Source: TMED14 sp964475135 (GTDB lineage: Bacteria > Bacteroidota > Bacteroidia > Flavobacteriales > Schleiferiaceae). Taken from it: DNA of 64,000 nt. This document shows positions 25,143-33,166 of the stretch, one piece after another. Under the pieces are notes generated by a model. The model searched no databases. It was not told the DNA's origin and was given only the letters and a program-made list of their open reading frames with translations. Made by a program: the position numbers and the translations under genes. The stretch is taken from positions 1 through 64,000 of the forward strand of contig CAYYWL010000001.1 in assembly GCA_964475135.1 (NCBI GenBank), written 5' to 3'. How positions within the stretch are numbered: position 1 is the first letter of the stretch; each line of letters begins with the position of its first letter.

Positions 25143-25421
25143 TTAAACCGCGACCCAGTAGGCCATCCAGGCGATGGCGCCACCCACGGCGAGTACTATC
25201 CAGTTCAGTACCTTTCCGGTGTTGATGATGCTTCGCTTCCACGTGGGAATCTTGGGATCGCTGTTCCATTCCATAGCAGGCATTTCAAATGCTTTAAATC
25301 GTTCCGGATTGCCTTGGTTGGCAAAGGTGCTGTGTACGTTGCGCGGAGTACCGCACGAGGCGCAGCTGTTGGGGTCCTCGCCCCAATCGCCGCAGTGGGT
25401 GCATTTTAGCTGGGTAGCCAT
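25143..25421 (-). CDS. Zinc-ribbon small membrane protein of unknown function
   Basis: 92 residues. The N-terminus has two CxxC pairs (CTHC at 7-10 and CASC at 20-23) forming a probable zinc ribbon. The middle is polar, and the last ~25 residues (LNWIVLAVGGAIAWMAYWVAV) are one membrane helix, so it looks like a tail-anchored protein with a cytoplasmic ribbon. A TAACTTTG element ends 4 nt before the ATG. I do not recognise a named family. Confidence 0.7.
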   Translation of the reverse strand: MATQLKCTHCGDWGEDPNSCASCGTPRNVHSTFANQGNPERFKAFEMPAMEWNSDPKIPTWKRSIINTGKVLNWIVLAVGGAIAWMAYWVAV

Positions 25422-25425
25422 GGGG

Positions 25426-25433
25426 CAAAGTTA
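25426..25433 (-). promoter_or_regulatory. -7 promoter element of the zinc-ribbon gene
   Basis: The minus strand reads TAACTTTG, matching TAnnTTTG, 4 nt before the ATG. Confidence 0.6.
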
Positions 25434-25456
25434 CGCTTCGCCATTGGCTCAGAAGT

Positions 25457-25487
25457 AAAAAAGCCCCCCAGAAAACTGAGGGGCTTT
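25457..25487 (-). terminator. Rho-independent terminator of tRNA-Phe
   Basis: On the minus strand a GC-rich stem (25480-25487 with 25460-25467) and a 12-nt loop are followed by six Ts. It lies 8 nt past the tRNA CCA end. Confidence 0.85.
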
Positions 25488-25494
25488 GCGATTT

Positions 25495-25570
25495 TGGTGG
25501 TTCGGGGCGGAATCGAACCGTCGACACATGGATTTTCAGTCCATTGCTCTACCAACTGAGCTACCGAACC
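25495..25570 (-). tRNA. tRNA-Phe (anticodon GAA)
   Basis: The minus strand folds into a full cloverleaf of 73 nt plus an encoded CCA. The acceptor stem is GGTTCGG with CCGAACC, the D arm is GCTC-AGTTGGTA-GAGC, the anticodon stem ATGGA/TCCAT holds the loop CTGAAAA (anticodon GAA), and the T loop is TTCGATT. The T stem GACGG/CCGCC has one A-C mismatch at its second pair. A TACCTTTG element lies 13 nt before the 5' end, and a terminator follows. Confidence 0.96.
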
Positions 25571-25583
25571 AAAATCGGGAGCG

Positions 25584-25591
25584 CAAAGGTA
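25584..25591 (-). promoter_or_regulatory. -7 promoter element of tRNA-Phe
   Basis: The minus strand reads TACCTTTG, a perfect TAnnTTTG, 13 nt before the tRNA 5' end and 16 nt from the opposing coaX element. Confidence 0.65.
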
Positions 25592-25607
25592 ATGCGCAAA
25601 TTCGAAA

Positions 25608-25615
25608 TACCTTTG
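25608..25615 (+). promoter_or_regulatory. -7 promoter element of coaX
   Basis: TACCTTTG, a perfect TAnnTTTG, 10 nt before the coaX ATG. It probably drives the coaX-to-lptC run. Confidence 0.65.
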
Positions 25616-25625
25616 TTCTCGAAGC

Positions 25626-26309
25626 ATGATTTCTGTAGACGCCGGCAACACACGTATCAAAGTATTGATTTTCAATCAAGACGGAAGTGTTCAGTGCCAG
25701 AAAATCTGGCCGCATGCTGCGAAAGAAGAGTGTGAAGCATGGCTTTACACGCAGGACGCCTCAGTTTTTATTTGCGATTCGTCAGGTGGTCAATGGAACG
25801 TAGGAACGGTCGTCACTTCAGGCGCCTCGTGGAGTTTTGATGTTGACTACGCCGATTCAGTAGGCGTGGACCGACTCGCGGCGATCGAGGGTGCGCGCAG
25901 CCGGTATCCCGACCGAGCGTTGCTCCTCATCTCACTCGGGACCTGCTTGACCTACAGCTACCTCTCGCACGACGGACGCTTTCAAGGCGGATCCATAGCC
26001 CCCGGCTGGTCCAGTCGCTTGAAGGCGATGCACGAACACACCGGAAGCCTCCCGGATCTCGATGCGGCGATTGAACTCGGTTCCGACCCCCGAACCCACA
26101 CGACGGCCGAAAGCATGCGCAGAGGTGCAGCTCAAGGAATGGTCGATGAAATCAATGCGGAGATCGAGCGATTTGAAAAAATTAATCCAGAATTAACCGT
26201 ACTCGTCACGGGTGGAGATGGCCCAACTTTTGTCAATCATTTGAAAAAGGGCATCTTTGCCGACGAAAATTGGGTAGCCAGAGGACTCTGGGCCCTCGCA
26301 CACGAATGA
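25626..26309 (+). CDS. coaX: Type III pantothenate kinase
   Basis: 227 residues. Phosphorylates pantothenate in the first step of CoA synthesis. The ASKHA-fold phosphate loop VDAGNTRIK (4-12, Asp5) and the GVDRLAAI motif (80-87, Asp82) are intact, and GGSIAPG at 121-127 fits the family. Two positions are odd: the usual DxGTxxTxD motif reads SLGTCLTYS (103-111), so both of its aspartates are serine. The catalytic base of GxDR is kept, so activity is likely but not certain. The stop overlaps the next ATG (ATGA). Confidence 0.9.
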   Translation: MISVDAGNTRIKVLIFNQDGSVQCQKIWPHAAKEECEAWLYTQDASVFICDSSGGQWNVGTVVTSGASWSFDVDYADSVGVDRLAAIEGARSRYPDRALLLISLGTCLTYSYLSHDGRFQGGSIAPGWSSRLKAMHEHTGSLPDLDAAIELGSDPRTHTTAESMRRGAAQGMVDEINAEIERFEKINPELTVLVTGGDGPTFVNHLKKGIFADENWVARGLWALAHE

Positions 26310-27628
26310 ATACGCCACGCTTCCTCACTGCATTACTACTTGCTACGGCCTTGAGCTTGAGCGCACAACAGCAGTCCGTCAGTCCCTACTCTCTGTTCGG
26401 TACCGGTTGGTTTGCCGCTCAAGCGAACGCCTACCAGCAGCTCCTCGGTGGTGCAAGTTCTGCCGATCGCAATCCGTGGTACGTGAATCCCGACCAGCCT
26501 GCAGCGCTTTCTGCCCTTAAGTACACCACCTTAGACCTCGGTGGTCAGTGGGCCGGAATTCGCCAGTCCAATGCCAGCAGTAGCGTCCTCAACCAAACCG
26601 GTGGCTTTAACCACTTCGGGATTGGCGTGCCCCTTGGTAAAGGCATGGCGCTCGCCGGCTCTCTTCGCCCGTACACCTCGGTGGGCTACGACCTTCAAAC
26701 TGGCGGAACCGATTCTTCGTTCGGCGACTGGTACCGCCGCTACACGGGACGCGGAGGCTTGAACGCCACTGCCGTTTCGTGGTCGTGGATGCCGATTAAG
26801 TACCTGTCAGTTGGTGCGACGTCCCGCTACGTATTCGGAACCGCCGAGCGGAACAACAAACTTTACTTTACGGATTCCCGCTACGACTACGTGGGCGAGG
26901 TGGAACACGTCTCTGTAAGCGACTGGCGCTGGCAGTTTGGGGGGCAACTTATTCTGCCGTTTGGCGAGCAAGAGGTTACCGCCGGAATTCAGTACGAACC
27001 GACCGCTACGCTTCAAGCGACCCAGGACTACAGTTTGTACAGCTTCAATACGAATGCTGCCGGTGCCGAACTCCCCTTGGATACTGTTCAATCACGTGCT
27101 GCCACATTGGGCAGCATCGTGCTCGGTTCGCGCCTCGGGTACGGATTGCGTTGGGTGCGGAACCGCAAAAATGCCATGCTCCCCGCGTGGTCCCTTGCCG
27201 TGCACTACGAGCAAATCAATTTGAACGAACAGCGCGACTTTGGTTCCGTGGTGCCGGGAGCGTACGCGCAACCTACATCCACGTGGGTAGCGAATGCCTC
27301 GATGGTTCCGATGCTCGCGTTCTCGAACCGCCGCCTCACCTCGTACTGGAGCCAAATTCAGTACATCGCCGCGGTCCGAAGTGATCGATTCGGACTCGTG
27401 CTCAACGGCACGGAGGTCACCGGGTGGAATGCCAACTTTGGGGTCGCGATGCCCGTCGGTGGGCGCAGCTTTATTCCGGGCGACGTCAAAGTGTCCACGC
27501 TCCACCTCGGATTGAGTACCGGTCAGGTCGGGAGCACGCAAAACGGTCTCGTCCGTGAACAATATCTTCGCGCCTTCGTTGGCGTTACACTGAACGACCA
27601 GTGGTTTATGAAAGCTAAATTCCGTTGA
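26306..27628 (+). CDS. Outer-membrane beta-barrel protein (FadL/OmpP1-like)
   Basis: 440 residues. A signal peptide (FLTALLLATALSLSAQ) is followed by SPYSLFGTGWF and a region of alternating-residue strands with many aromatic girdle residues, as in a transmembrane barrel. The N-terminal part (NPWYVNPDQPAALSAL) is like the hatch of Bacteroidota FadL-type proteins. Proteins of this kind sit between coaX and the TPR/lptC genes in other flavobacteria. No substrate can be inferred. It starts inside the coaX stop (ATGA), so it is in the same operon. Confidence 0.75.
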   Translation: MNTPRFLTALLLATALSLSAQQQSVSPYSLFGTGWFAAQANAYQQLLGGASSADRNPWYVNPDQPAALSALKYTTLDLGGQWAGIRQSNASSSVLNQTGGFNHFGIGVPLGKGMALAGSLRPYTSVGYDLQTGGTDSSFGDWYRRYTGRGGLNATAVSWSWMPIKYLSVGATSRYVFGTAERNNKLYFTDSRYDYVGEVEHVSVSDWRWQFGGQLILPFGEQEVTAGIQYEPTATLQATQDYSLYSFNTNAAGAELPLDTVQSRAATLGSIVLGSRLGYGLRWVRNRKNAMLPAWSLAVHYEQINLNEQRDFGSVVPGAYAQPTSTWVANASMVPMLAFSNRRLTSYWSQIQYIAAVRSDRFGLVLNGTEVTGWNANFGVAMPVGGRSFIPGDVKVSTLHLGLSTGQVGSTQNGLVREQYLRAFVGVTLNDQWFMKAKFR

Positions 27629-27630
27629 TT

Positions 27631-29040
27631 ATGAAGCGTATACTCCTTTCTCTGTTAATAGCCGGAGGCCTGACTGCAGCCTACGGCCAAGCCAAGTGGG
27701 GCAAATCTCAAACTGACTCATTGGTGTGTTTTGAGAAGTACAATGAATTCGGTTCGCTGTACAATACCAAAGCATACGCTGAGGCCTATGAGCCTTGGAA
27801 GGTGGTGTTTGAAACCTGCCCATCTGCCACTGATGTAGTGTACCGTTTTGCCCCAAAGATTATTGAGGCTAAGATTAAGGCTACCACTGATCCTGTTGCT
27901 AAAGAAGCACTTATCCGATTATTGCTTTCAACCTACGACAAGCGCAACGAGTACTTTCCTGGTAAGGAGGCAGAAGTCCTTGCACAAAAGGCGGACGACT
28001 TCTGGACGTACTACCCTGACAGTGCCCAAAGAGCGTACGCGATGTACAAAACTGCGTTCAACCTCGACCCAAAGGCGCTACAACCAGCATACCTGAACAA
28101 CTACTTCAACGTAGTCATCAAGCTTTACAAGGACGAGGTGCTGAAGTCTGAAGGACTACTCGACGGATTTAACGACGTGGCCGAAGCTATCGAGCTTCAG
28201 TCCAACGACCGCAACGTACTGATTGCAGAGCTCACGGCTAAGGACACTACTGGAACCATCTCTGACCGTGAAAAGCGCTCGCTGGACATCAATAAAAAGT
28301 TGCTCGCGCAGTCTGAAAAGCTCGTGGCTAACATCGAAAAGGGTATTGCGCCTTTGCTCACATGCGACCGCCTGACGTTGATTTACAGTGACTCTACATT
28401 TGCCCTTAACAAGAACGACAAGTCATGGTTGATCCGTGCGGTGAAAATGCTTTCAAAAGAACGTCAAGACACTTCAGGAATCAGCGACTGTACGGACAAT
28501 CCAGTGTACTTCAAGGCGGCCTCTGCACTGTACGCGCTCGAGCCTTCGGCACAAGCAGCTCGCTCAATGGGACAACTCAGTGTGAAAAATCAAAAGTGGT
28601 CAGAGGCCAAGAAGTACTTTGAGGACGCCATTCGTCAAGATGTGGATCCTAAGAAGCGTGCCAAGGATTGGATGAAGATTGCCTTCATCAGTGACAAGCT
28701 CGGTCAGCCTTCAGAAGCGAAGCGCGCCTGCCTTGAGTCGGCCAAACAGAATCCAGAATCTGGAGAGCCGTTCTTGTACCTCGCCTCACTTTACGCTCAG
28801 GCTGCAGGTACATGCGGTAGCAATGCATTCGAAAAGAACGCGGTCTACTGGGCTGCCATCAACATGGCCAACCGCGCGGCATCTGTTCAGCCGGATCTAG
28901 CTCCGCGTGCTGAAAAGTTAGCGGCGGCCTTCCGCAAGGGGGTACCCGACAAGTCGATTGCCTTCCAGTTCGGATTTAAAGATGGTGACAGCTACACTGT
29001 CGGATGTTGGATTAACGAACGCGTGGTTGTCCGCTACTAA
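27631..29040 (+). CDS. Secreted TPR-repeat protein
   Basis: 469 residues. A signal peptide (MKRILLSLLIAGGLTAAYG) is followed by a helical protein with TPR-like repeats, clearest at about 280-420 (YALEPSAQAARSMGQL, WSEAKKYFEDAIRQD, PSEAKRACLESAKQNP). Cysteines at several points suggest a periplasmic or surface location. The gene uses frequent T-ending codons, like the highly expressed genes at the right end of the window. The first start after the OMP stop is ATG 27631; an earlier TTG overlaps that stop. The 3' end overlaps lptC. Confidence 0.8.
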   Translation: MKRILLSLLIAGGLTAAYGQAKWGKSQTDSLVCFEKYNEFGSLYNTKAYAEAYEPWKVVFETCPSATDVVYRFAPKIIEAKIKATTDPVAKEALIRLLLSTYDKRNEYFPGKEAEVLAQKADDFWTYYPDSAQRAYAMYKTAFNLDPKALQPAYLNNYFNVVIKLYKDEVLKSEGLLDGFNDVAEAIELQSNDRNVLIAELTAKDTTGTISDREKRSLDINKKLLAQSEKLVANIEKGIAPLLTCDRLTLIYSDSTFALNKNDKSWLIRAVKMLSKERQDTSGISDCTDNPVYFKAASALYALEPSAQAARSMGQLSVKNQKWSEAKKYFEDAIRQDVDPKKRAKDWMKIAFISDKLGQPSEAKRACLESAKQNPESGEPFLYLASLYAQAAGTCGSNAFEKNAVYWAAINMANRAASVQPDLAPRAEKLAAAFRKGVPDKSIAFQFGFKDGDSYTVGCWINERVVVRY

Positions 29041-29569
29041 ATTCGGGCTGATTCTCGCAATGGGCGTCGTTGTGGCTTCGTGCCGCAACGACGCCCATGA
29101 CGTTCAGCGCGTCCGCGCCCAACCACAGGGGCCGTCGACGGTTCAGTACGGGATTTCTGTAGTCTACGCTGATACGAGTGATGTGCAGTGGAAGCTCCAA
29201 TCTGACCGTTGGGAAGAGGAGCGAACCGCCAACAATCCTGTGCGCGAAGTATTTAGCGGAAATGTTCGCGCCACCCAATGGGCCGGTAACCGTGCGACGG
29301 GAACGAAAATGAGCGCAGACCGAATCATCCGAGATGTCAAAGAGCGCATTTGGGAACTTCAGGGCAATGTGGTGATTCAAACAAGCGAGCGCAAAACGCT
29401 GCGCACTCAATCCCTTTTTTGGAACCGTGAGGAGGGGCGTGTTTACGGCGAATCTTGGGTAGAAATCCGCGAAGAGGGCCAAACGCTGAGCGGCACAGGA
29501 TTCGAAGCCCAGGATGATCTGTCTACCTACAGCATTTTTGAGGTGTCCGGAAGCGCAGACGGTAATTAA
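29027..29569 (+). CDS. lptC: LPS export ABC transporter periplasmic protein LptC
   Basis: 180 residues from TTG 29027. The N-terminus KFGLILAMGVVVASC is a compact lipoprotein signal with the lipobox cysteine at 19. The mature part has the strands and spacing of LptC (DVQWKLQSDRW, VFSGNVRATQW, ISADRIIRDVKERIWELQGNV-like order, LFWNREEGRVYGESWVEIR), the jellyroll that passes LPS from LptBFG to LptA. ATG 28982 is an alternative start but adds 15 residues before the signal and a 59-base overlap with the TPR gene. It follows the usual flavobacterial gene order here. Confidence 0.85.
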   Translation: MSATKFGLILAMGVVVASCRNDAHDVQRVRAQPQGPSTVQYGISVVYADTSDVQWKLQSDRWEEERTANNPVREVFSGNVRATQWAGNRATGTKMSADRIIRDVKERIWELQGNVVIQTSERKTLRTQSLFWNREEGRVYGESWVEIREEGQTLSGTGFEAQDDLSTYSIFEVSGSADGN

Positions 29570-29574
29570 TACGG

Positions 29575-29582
29575 TAATTTTG
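29575..29582 (+). promoter_or_regulatory. -7 promoter element of the 66-residue membrane protein gene
   Basis: TAATTTTG matches TAnnTTTG, 4 nt before the ATG at 29587. It would also serve the CNNM gene. Confidence 0.55.
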
Positions 29583-29586
29583 AAGC

Positions 29587-29787
29587 ATGAAGCCAGCTCG
29601 CAGTCTTAGAACCATGGAATGGATGTACTACGTGGTCGCCGTTCTTTCGGCGGAATCCGCGTGGTCCCTCCGCTCGAGCGATCCCACGCGTGCACTTTTG
29701 TTTGCCGGATTTGTCGTCCTCGCATTGGGGATGGCATACTGGCGCCGCCGCCAGCGAATTCGCAGTAGCCAAGGTCCTCAGTCATGA
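29587..29787 (+). CDS. 66-residue small membrane protein between lptC and the CNNM gene
   Basis: Two hydrophobic segments, about residues 11-25 (EWMYYVVAVLSAESAW) and 37-51 (ALLFAGFVVLALGMAYW), then a basic tail with RRRQR. A gene of this size and place occurs between lptC and the CNNM hemolysin gene in related flavobacteria. Function unknown. Its stop overlaps the CNNM ATG (ATGA), so the two are translationally coupled. Confidence 0.7.
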   Translation: MKPARSLRTMEWMYYVVAVLSAESAWSLRSSDPTRALLFAGFVVLALGMAYWRRRQRIRSSQGPQS

Positions 29788-31019
29788 GTTCACTCGTGCT
29801 CTTAATGGCGCTTATCGCGTCGGCATTCTTTTCTGGATCTGAAATAGCCTTTTTGACGGCCAACCGACTGCAGCTTGAAATTGACCTGAAGCGCAGGTCA
29901 ATACCATTTTGGGTAACGTATTGGATGCAGCATCCACAGCGATTTATCGTCACGATGCTCGTGGGAAATACGCTCGCACTGGTCGTAGTTGGAGCCCAGA
30001 CTGCGCAGCTACTTCACCCGTACTTACTGAAGTTTATGCAGGTTCCGCTGGCAGTACTTACGGAGACCCTCGTATCCACAATCGGAGTGCTGTTCTTGGC
30101 TGAATACATTCCAAAGGCACTCTTTCGCGAGCAGGCCAATTCTGCATTGAAGTGGGTTGCGGTTCCGGCTGGATTCTTTTTTGTGCTTTTTTGGCCAATT
30201 ACGTGGCTCTTAGGTCGGTTTAGTGCGCTCATTTTAAGGTGGTTGGGTGCGGACCCCCAATTGGCACCGTCCGCCCGAGTATTTGGGCTTGCGGACCTCA
30301 ACCATTTGGTCGACGAAGCCAGCCAGCAGCACACTCAAGAGCCTGAAGTAGAGCTGTTTCGCAACGCATTGGACTTCGCTGAAGTCAAAGTTCGGTCGTG
30401 CATGGTCCCGAGGCCAGAAATTGTCGCGGTTCCGCTAAGTATCAGCCTTGAAGACCTCAAGGCCACGTTTGTTTCAACGGGCTACAGTCGGTTAGTCGTT
30501 TACCGCGAAAGTCTGGATGACGCCTTCGCATACGTGCACCAGTTTGAGCTGTTTAAGCAGCCAAAGAGCTTGCGCAGTGTCCTCACTCCGCTGTCGTTTG
30601 TGCCCGAGGCAATGAATGCCCAGGACGTCTTTCACCAGCTCATTCGCGAGAAGCGCAGTATGACCCTGGTTGTTGATGACTTGGGTGATTTGGTCGGAAT
30701 CTTGACCCTCGAAGACATCATTGAAGAGCTTTTTGGAGAAATTGACGACGAGCACGATCAAGATAGTTTGGTCGAGCAGGTGCTTGGAGCAGACGAATAC
30801 CGCCTCGACGCGCGACTTGAAGTGGACTATCTCAACGATACTTATGGTTTTGAGTGGCCTGAATCCGAACGTTTTACTACCCTTGGCGGCCTAATTACCG
30901 ACCTCGGAGGCAAGTTGCCTGAACCCGGCGAAGTCGTGGTCGTTGGCCCGTGGCGCCTTGAGGTAGAAAGTATGGAAGCGCAGCGCGTCAAGCAGGTTCG
31001 TGTCCGACGCGATACCTAA
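29784..31019 (+). CDS. CNNM/CBS-domain membrane protein (hemolysin/CorC-HlyC family)
   Basis: 411 residues. The N-terminal CNNM membrane domain (LIASAFFSGSEIAFLTANR, GNTLALVVVGAQTAQL, AEYIPKALFREQAN) precedes a CBS pair (about 195-325; VRSCMVPRPEIVAVP, GYSRLVVY, LVVDDLGDLVGILTLEDIIEELFGE in parts) and a C-terminal CorC-HlyC domain. CNNM proteins affect Mg2+ or Co2+ transport, or envelope processes. It is paralogous to GldE at 3652-4953 but its neighbours are envelope genes, so it should not be named gldE. PpiD follows after 60 nt. Confidence 0.9.
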   Translation: MSSLVLLMALIASAFFSGSEIAFLTANRLQLEIDLKRRSIPFWVTYWMQHPQRFIVTMLVGNTLALVVVGAQTAQLLHPYLLKFMQVPLAVLTETLVSTIGVLFLAEYIPKALFREQANSALKWVAVPAGFFFVLFWPITWLLGRFSALILRWLGADPQLAPSARVFGLADLNHLVDEASQQHTQEPEVELFRNALDFAEVKVRSCMVPRPEIVAVPLSISLEDLKATFVSTGYSRLVVYRESLDDAFAYVHQFELFKQPKSLRSVLTPLSFVPEAMNAQDVFHQLIREKRSMTLVVDDLGDLVGILTLEDIIEELFGEIDDEHDQDSLVEQVLGADEYRLDARLEVDYLNDTYGFEWPESERFTTLGGLITDLGGKLPEPGEVVVVGPWRLEVESMEAQRVKQVRVRRDT

Positions 31020-31051
31020 TTAGGGCACGCGGCCAACCGGTTGCTAATTTG

Positions 31052-31059
31052 TATATTCG
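31052..31059 (+). promoter_or_regulatory. Possible variant -7 promoter element of ppiD
   Basis: TATATTCG, one change from TAnnTTTG, 20 nt before the ppiD ATG. No clear -33 element. Confidence 0.35.
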
Positions 31060-31079
31060 CGACCTTATTTACACTAGGT

Positions 31080-33152
31080 ATGGGACTTTTTGAAGCTATT
31101 CGCAGCCGTTCAGGCTTGGTCGTGTCAGTAATCGGTATATCGCTGGTTGCCTTTGTTTTGACCGACTTTTTAACCTCTGGTAACGTTCTTTTTCAAGGCG
31201 ATAAAGACGCTGTAGGTCGCATTGATGGTACCAAGATTTCGTACATCGAGTTTAATAAAGAAGTCGAAGAGCTTCGTCAAAATCCGCAGTACGCCCAGGC
31301 TTCGCCGCTCCAAATCAGTGAGTTGGTCTGGAACAATCTTCTCAATGAAAAACTCCTGGTTGAGCCAATGGCTGACCTGGGATTCGTCGTTACTGACGAG
31401 GAGCTTCGCCGCGTCATTGAGTTAAACCCATCTGTGCAGCAGATGCCGGGTTTGCAGGATCCCAATACCGGAGCATTCCGCCCTGACTTGTTACGAAGTG
31501 CCCTTCAAAACTTGCGCGACCAGCGCGAGCAGTCACCCGAAGCCGCCGCTCAGTACGAAAGCTGGGTGGCGTTTGAAAACGACATCAAGAACCAAAGTTT
31601 GAGCAACAAGATTTTCGACGCGGTTTCTGCGGGAATGCGTATGCCGCTGTCACTTCAAAATGCGCTGAATGCGCGCAACAACCGCCAAATTCAGCTCGAA
31701 GTGGCGTCTATGTCAGTTTCTGAGGTTGCAGACAGCAGTGTTGAGGCATCCGACGCAGATTACAAGGCAGTGTATGCGGAGTATAAATCAAGCTTCAAGC
31801 TTACAAAGCCTGTTCGCGACGGATTTGTGGCAGACTTCCCTCTAATGCCAAGTGATGAGGACTTAGCCAAGGTTAAGCTTGAGTTGAGCACATTGGCGGC
31901 AGATTTCGCGGCTTCATCTGACGACAGCTCATTTGCGGCGGCCAATAGCGATGTCTTTGCTACGCCGACTCTACGTCCGGAATCATCGATCAATCCAATT
32001 ATACTCGAGGCCATCCAGGGAATGCCTGTGGGTTTTGTGGGCGGACCCATTCAAGATGGAGATTCCTACCGATTGGTCAAGGTGATGAGCCGTGCAGCGT
32101 TGCCAGACTCAGCTCGCGCTAAGCACATTCTCATCGCGTACGCAGGATCAGAGCGTTCCAGCGCACAGCGTAGCTACCAAGAGGCCAAGGAGCTTGCCGA
32201 CAGCTTGCTTTCTGCGATTAAGGGCGGAGCCTCTTTTGCCGCTGCCAGCGAGGCGCTCAGCAGTGACGTCGTGGCGGCATCCAAAGGGGGTGACCTCGGT
32301 TGGTTCCAACCAGGAATGATGACCCCAGCTTTCGAACAGTTCTGCTTTGAACGCCGTACCGGAAGCTTTGATCTTGTAGAGACTGAGTTTGGATTCCATC
32401 TTGTAGAGGTTACGGGCCAAAAAGGTTCACGTCCTGCCTTGCGCTTGGCAGAAATTGTTCGCCGTATCGACGTAAGTCCCGAGACCGAGCAAAAGATCTA
32501 CGCACAAGCTAGCGCTTTGGCCAAGGCCATCCAAGAGGGTAAGGAGCCACAAGAGGCTGCGGCCCAGCTTGGCGTTGCAATGCTGCCTGCCCGCAATGTC
32601 ACTGCAACGGATGCCTCAGTAATGGGTCTCACAGACGGTCGTGAGGTTGTTCGTTGGATGTTCAATGAGGACCGCGAGGTTGGTGATGTAAGTGTGGTTA
32701 ACAACAACTACAAGTCGTACTCAGTAGTGTACGTTTCTGGTGCGTTTGAAGAGGGATACAAGCCCCTGGACGCGGTGAAAGACGACCTCAAAGCACTTGC
32801 CTTGAACCGCGCGAAAGTTCGTGTACTTGCAGAGCGCATGGCGAAGACTAAGCAGCTCAATTGGACTCCGGCTAACGTGACGCTTGCGTCACCCTTCTTG
32901 GTCACTGGTCGCGAACCTAAAGTTGTAGGAATGGCCGCTGGCAGCAAGGTTGGTACTCAATCTGAGGTAATCGAAGGAAGCAACGGTGTGTACCGCTTCA
33001 AAGTGGTGAACACGTTTGATTCAGCACCGAGCTTGACGGCAGCCGACATGGCGGCAGAAAACAACCGCCTGGCGGGCAATGCTCAGCGTATGCTGCTTCA
33101 GTCATTGTTGGGTTCCGCTAAGGTGACCGACAACCGCGGTCTGTTCTACTAG
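31080..33152 (+). CDS. ppiD: Peptidyl-prolyl isomerase PpiD/SurA-like membrane chaperone
   Basis: 690 residues. One N-terminal helix (GLVVSVIGISLVAFVLTDF) anchors it in the inner membrane; the rest is periplasmic. A SurA-N-like helical domain comes first (YIEFNKEVEEL, VTDEELRRVIE), then a parvulin domain at about 340-450 with ARAKHILIAY, GDLGWFQPGMMTPAF and FGFHLVEVTG. A second, degenerate parvulin-like region may follow. It helps newly exported outer-membrane and periplasmic proteins fold. ATG 31080 gives the standard MGLFEAIRSRSGL start; a TTG 39 bases upstream overlaps the promoter. Confidence 0.93.
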   Translation: MGLFEAIRSRSGLVVSVIGISLVAFVLTDFLTSGNVLFQGDKDAVGRIDGTKISYIEFNKEVEELRQNPQYAQASPLQISELVWNNLLNEKLLVEPMADLGFVVTDEELRRVIELNPSVQQMPGLQDPNTGAFRPDLLRSALQNLRDQREQSPEAAAQYESWVAFENDIKNQSLSNKIFDAVSAGMRMPLSLQNALNARNNRQIQLEVASMSVSEVADSSVEASDADYKAVYAEYKSSFKLTKPVRDGFVADFPLMPSDEDLAKVKLELSTLAADFAASSDDSSFAAANSDVFATPTLRPESSINPIILEAIQGMPVGFVGGPIQDGDSYRLVKVMSRAALPDSARAKHILIAYAGSERSSAQRSYQEAKELADSLLSAIKGGASFAAASEALSSDVVAASKGGDLGWFQPGMMTPAFEQFCFERRTGSFDLVETEFGFHLVEVTGQKGSRPALRLAEIVRRIDVSPETEQKIYAQASALAKAIQEGKEPQEAAAQLGVAMLPARNVTATDASVMGLTDGREVVRWMFNEDREVGDVSVVNNNYKSYSVVYVSGAFEEGYKPLDAVKDDLKALALNRAKVRVLAERMAKTKQLNWTPANVTLASPFLVTGREPKVVGMAAGSKVGTQSEVIEGSNGVYRFKVVNTFDSAPSLTAADMAAENNRLAGNAQRMLLQSLLGSAKVTDNRGLFY

Positions 33153-33166
33153 GCTTCTTCGAGCAC

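Noticed and set aside
29784..31019. Naming the second CNNM gene gldE
   Set aside because: GldE is identified by its place next to gldD and ssb; this paralogue is with lptC and ppiD.
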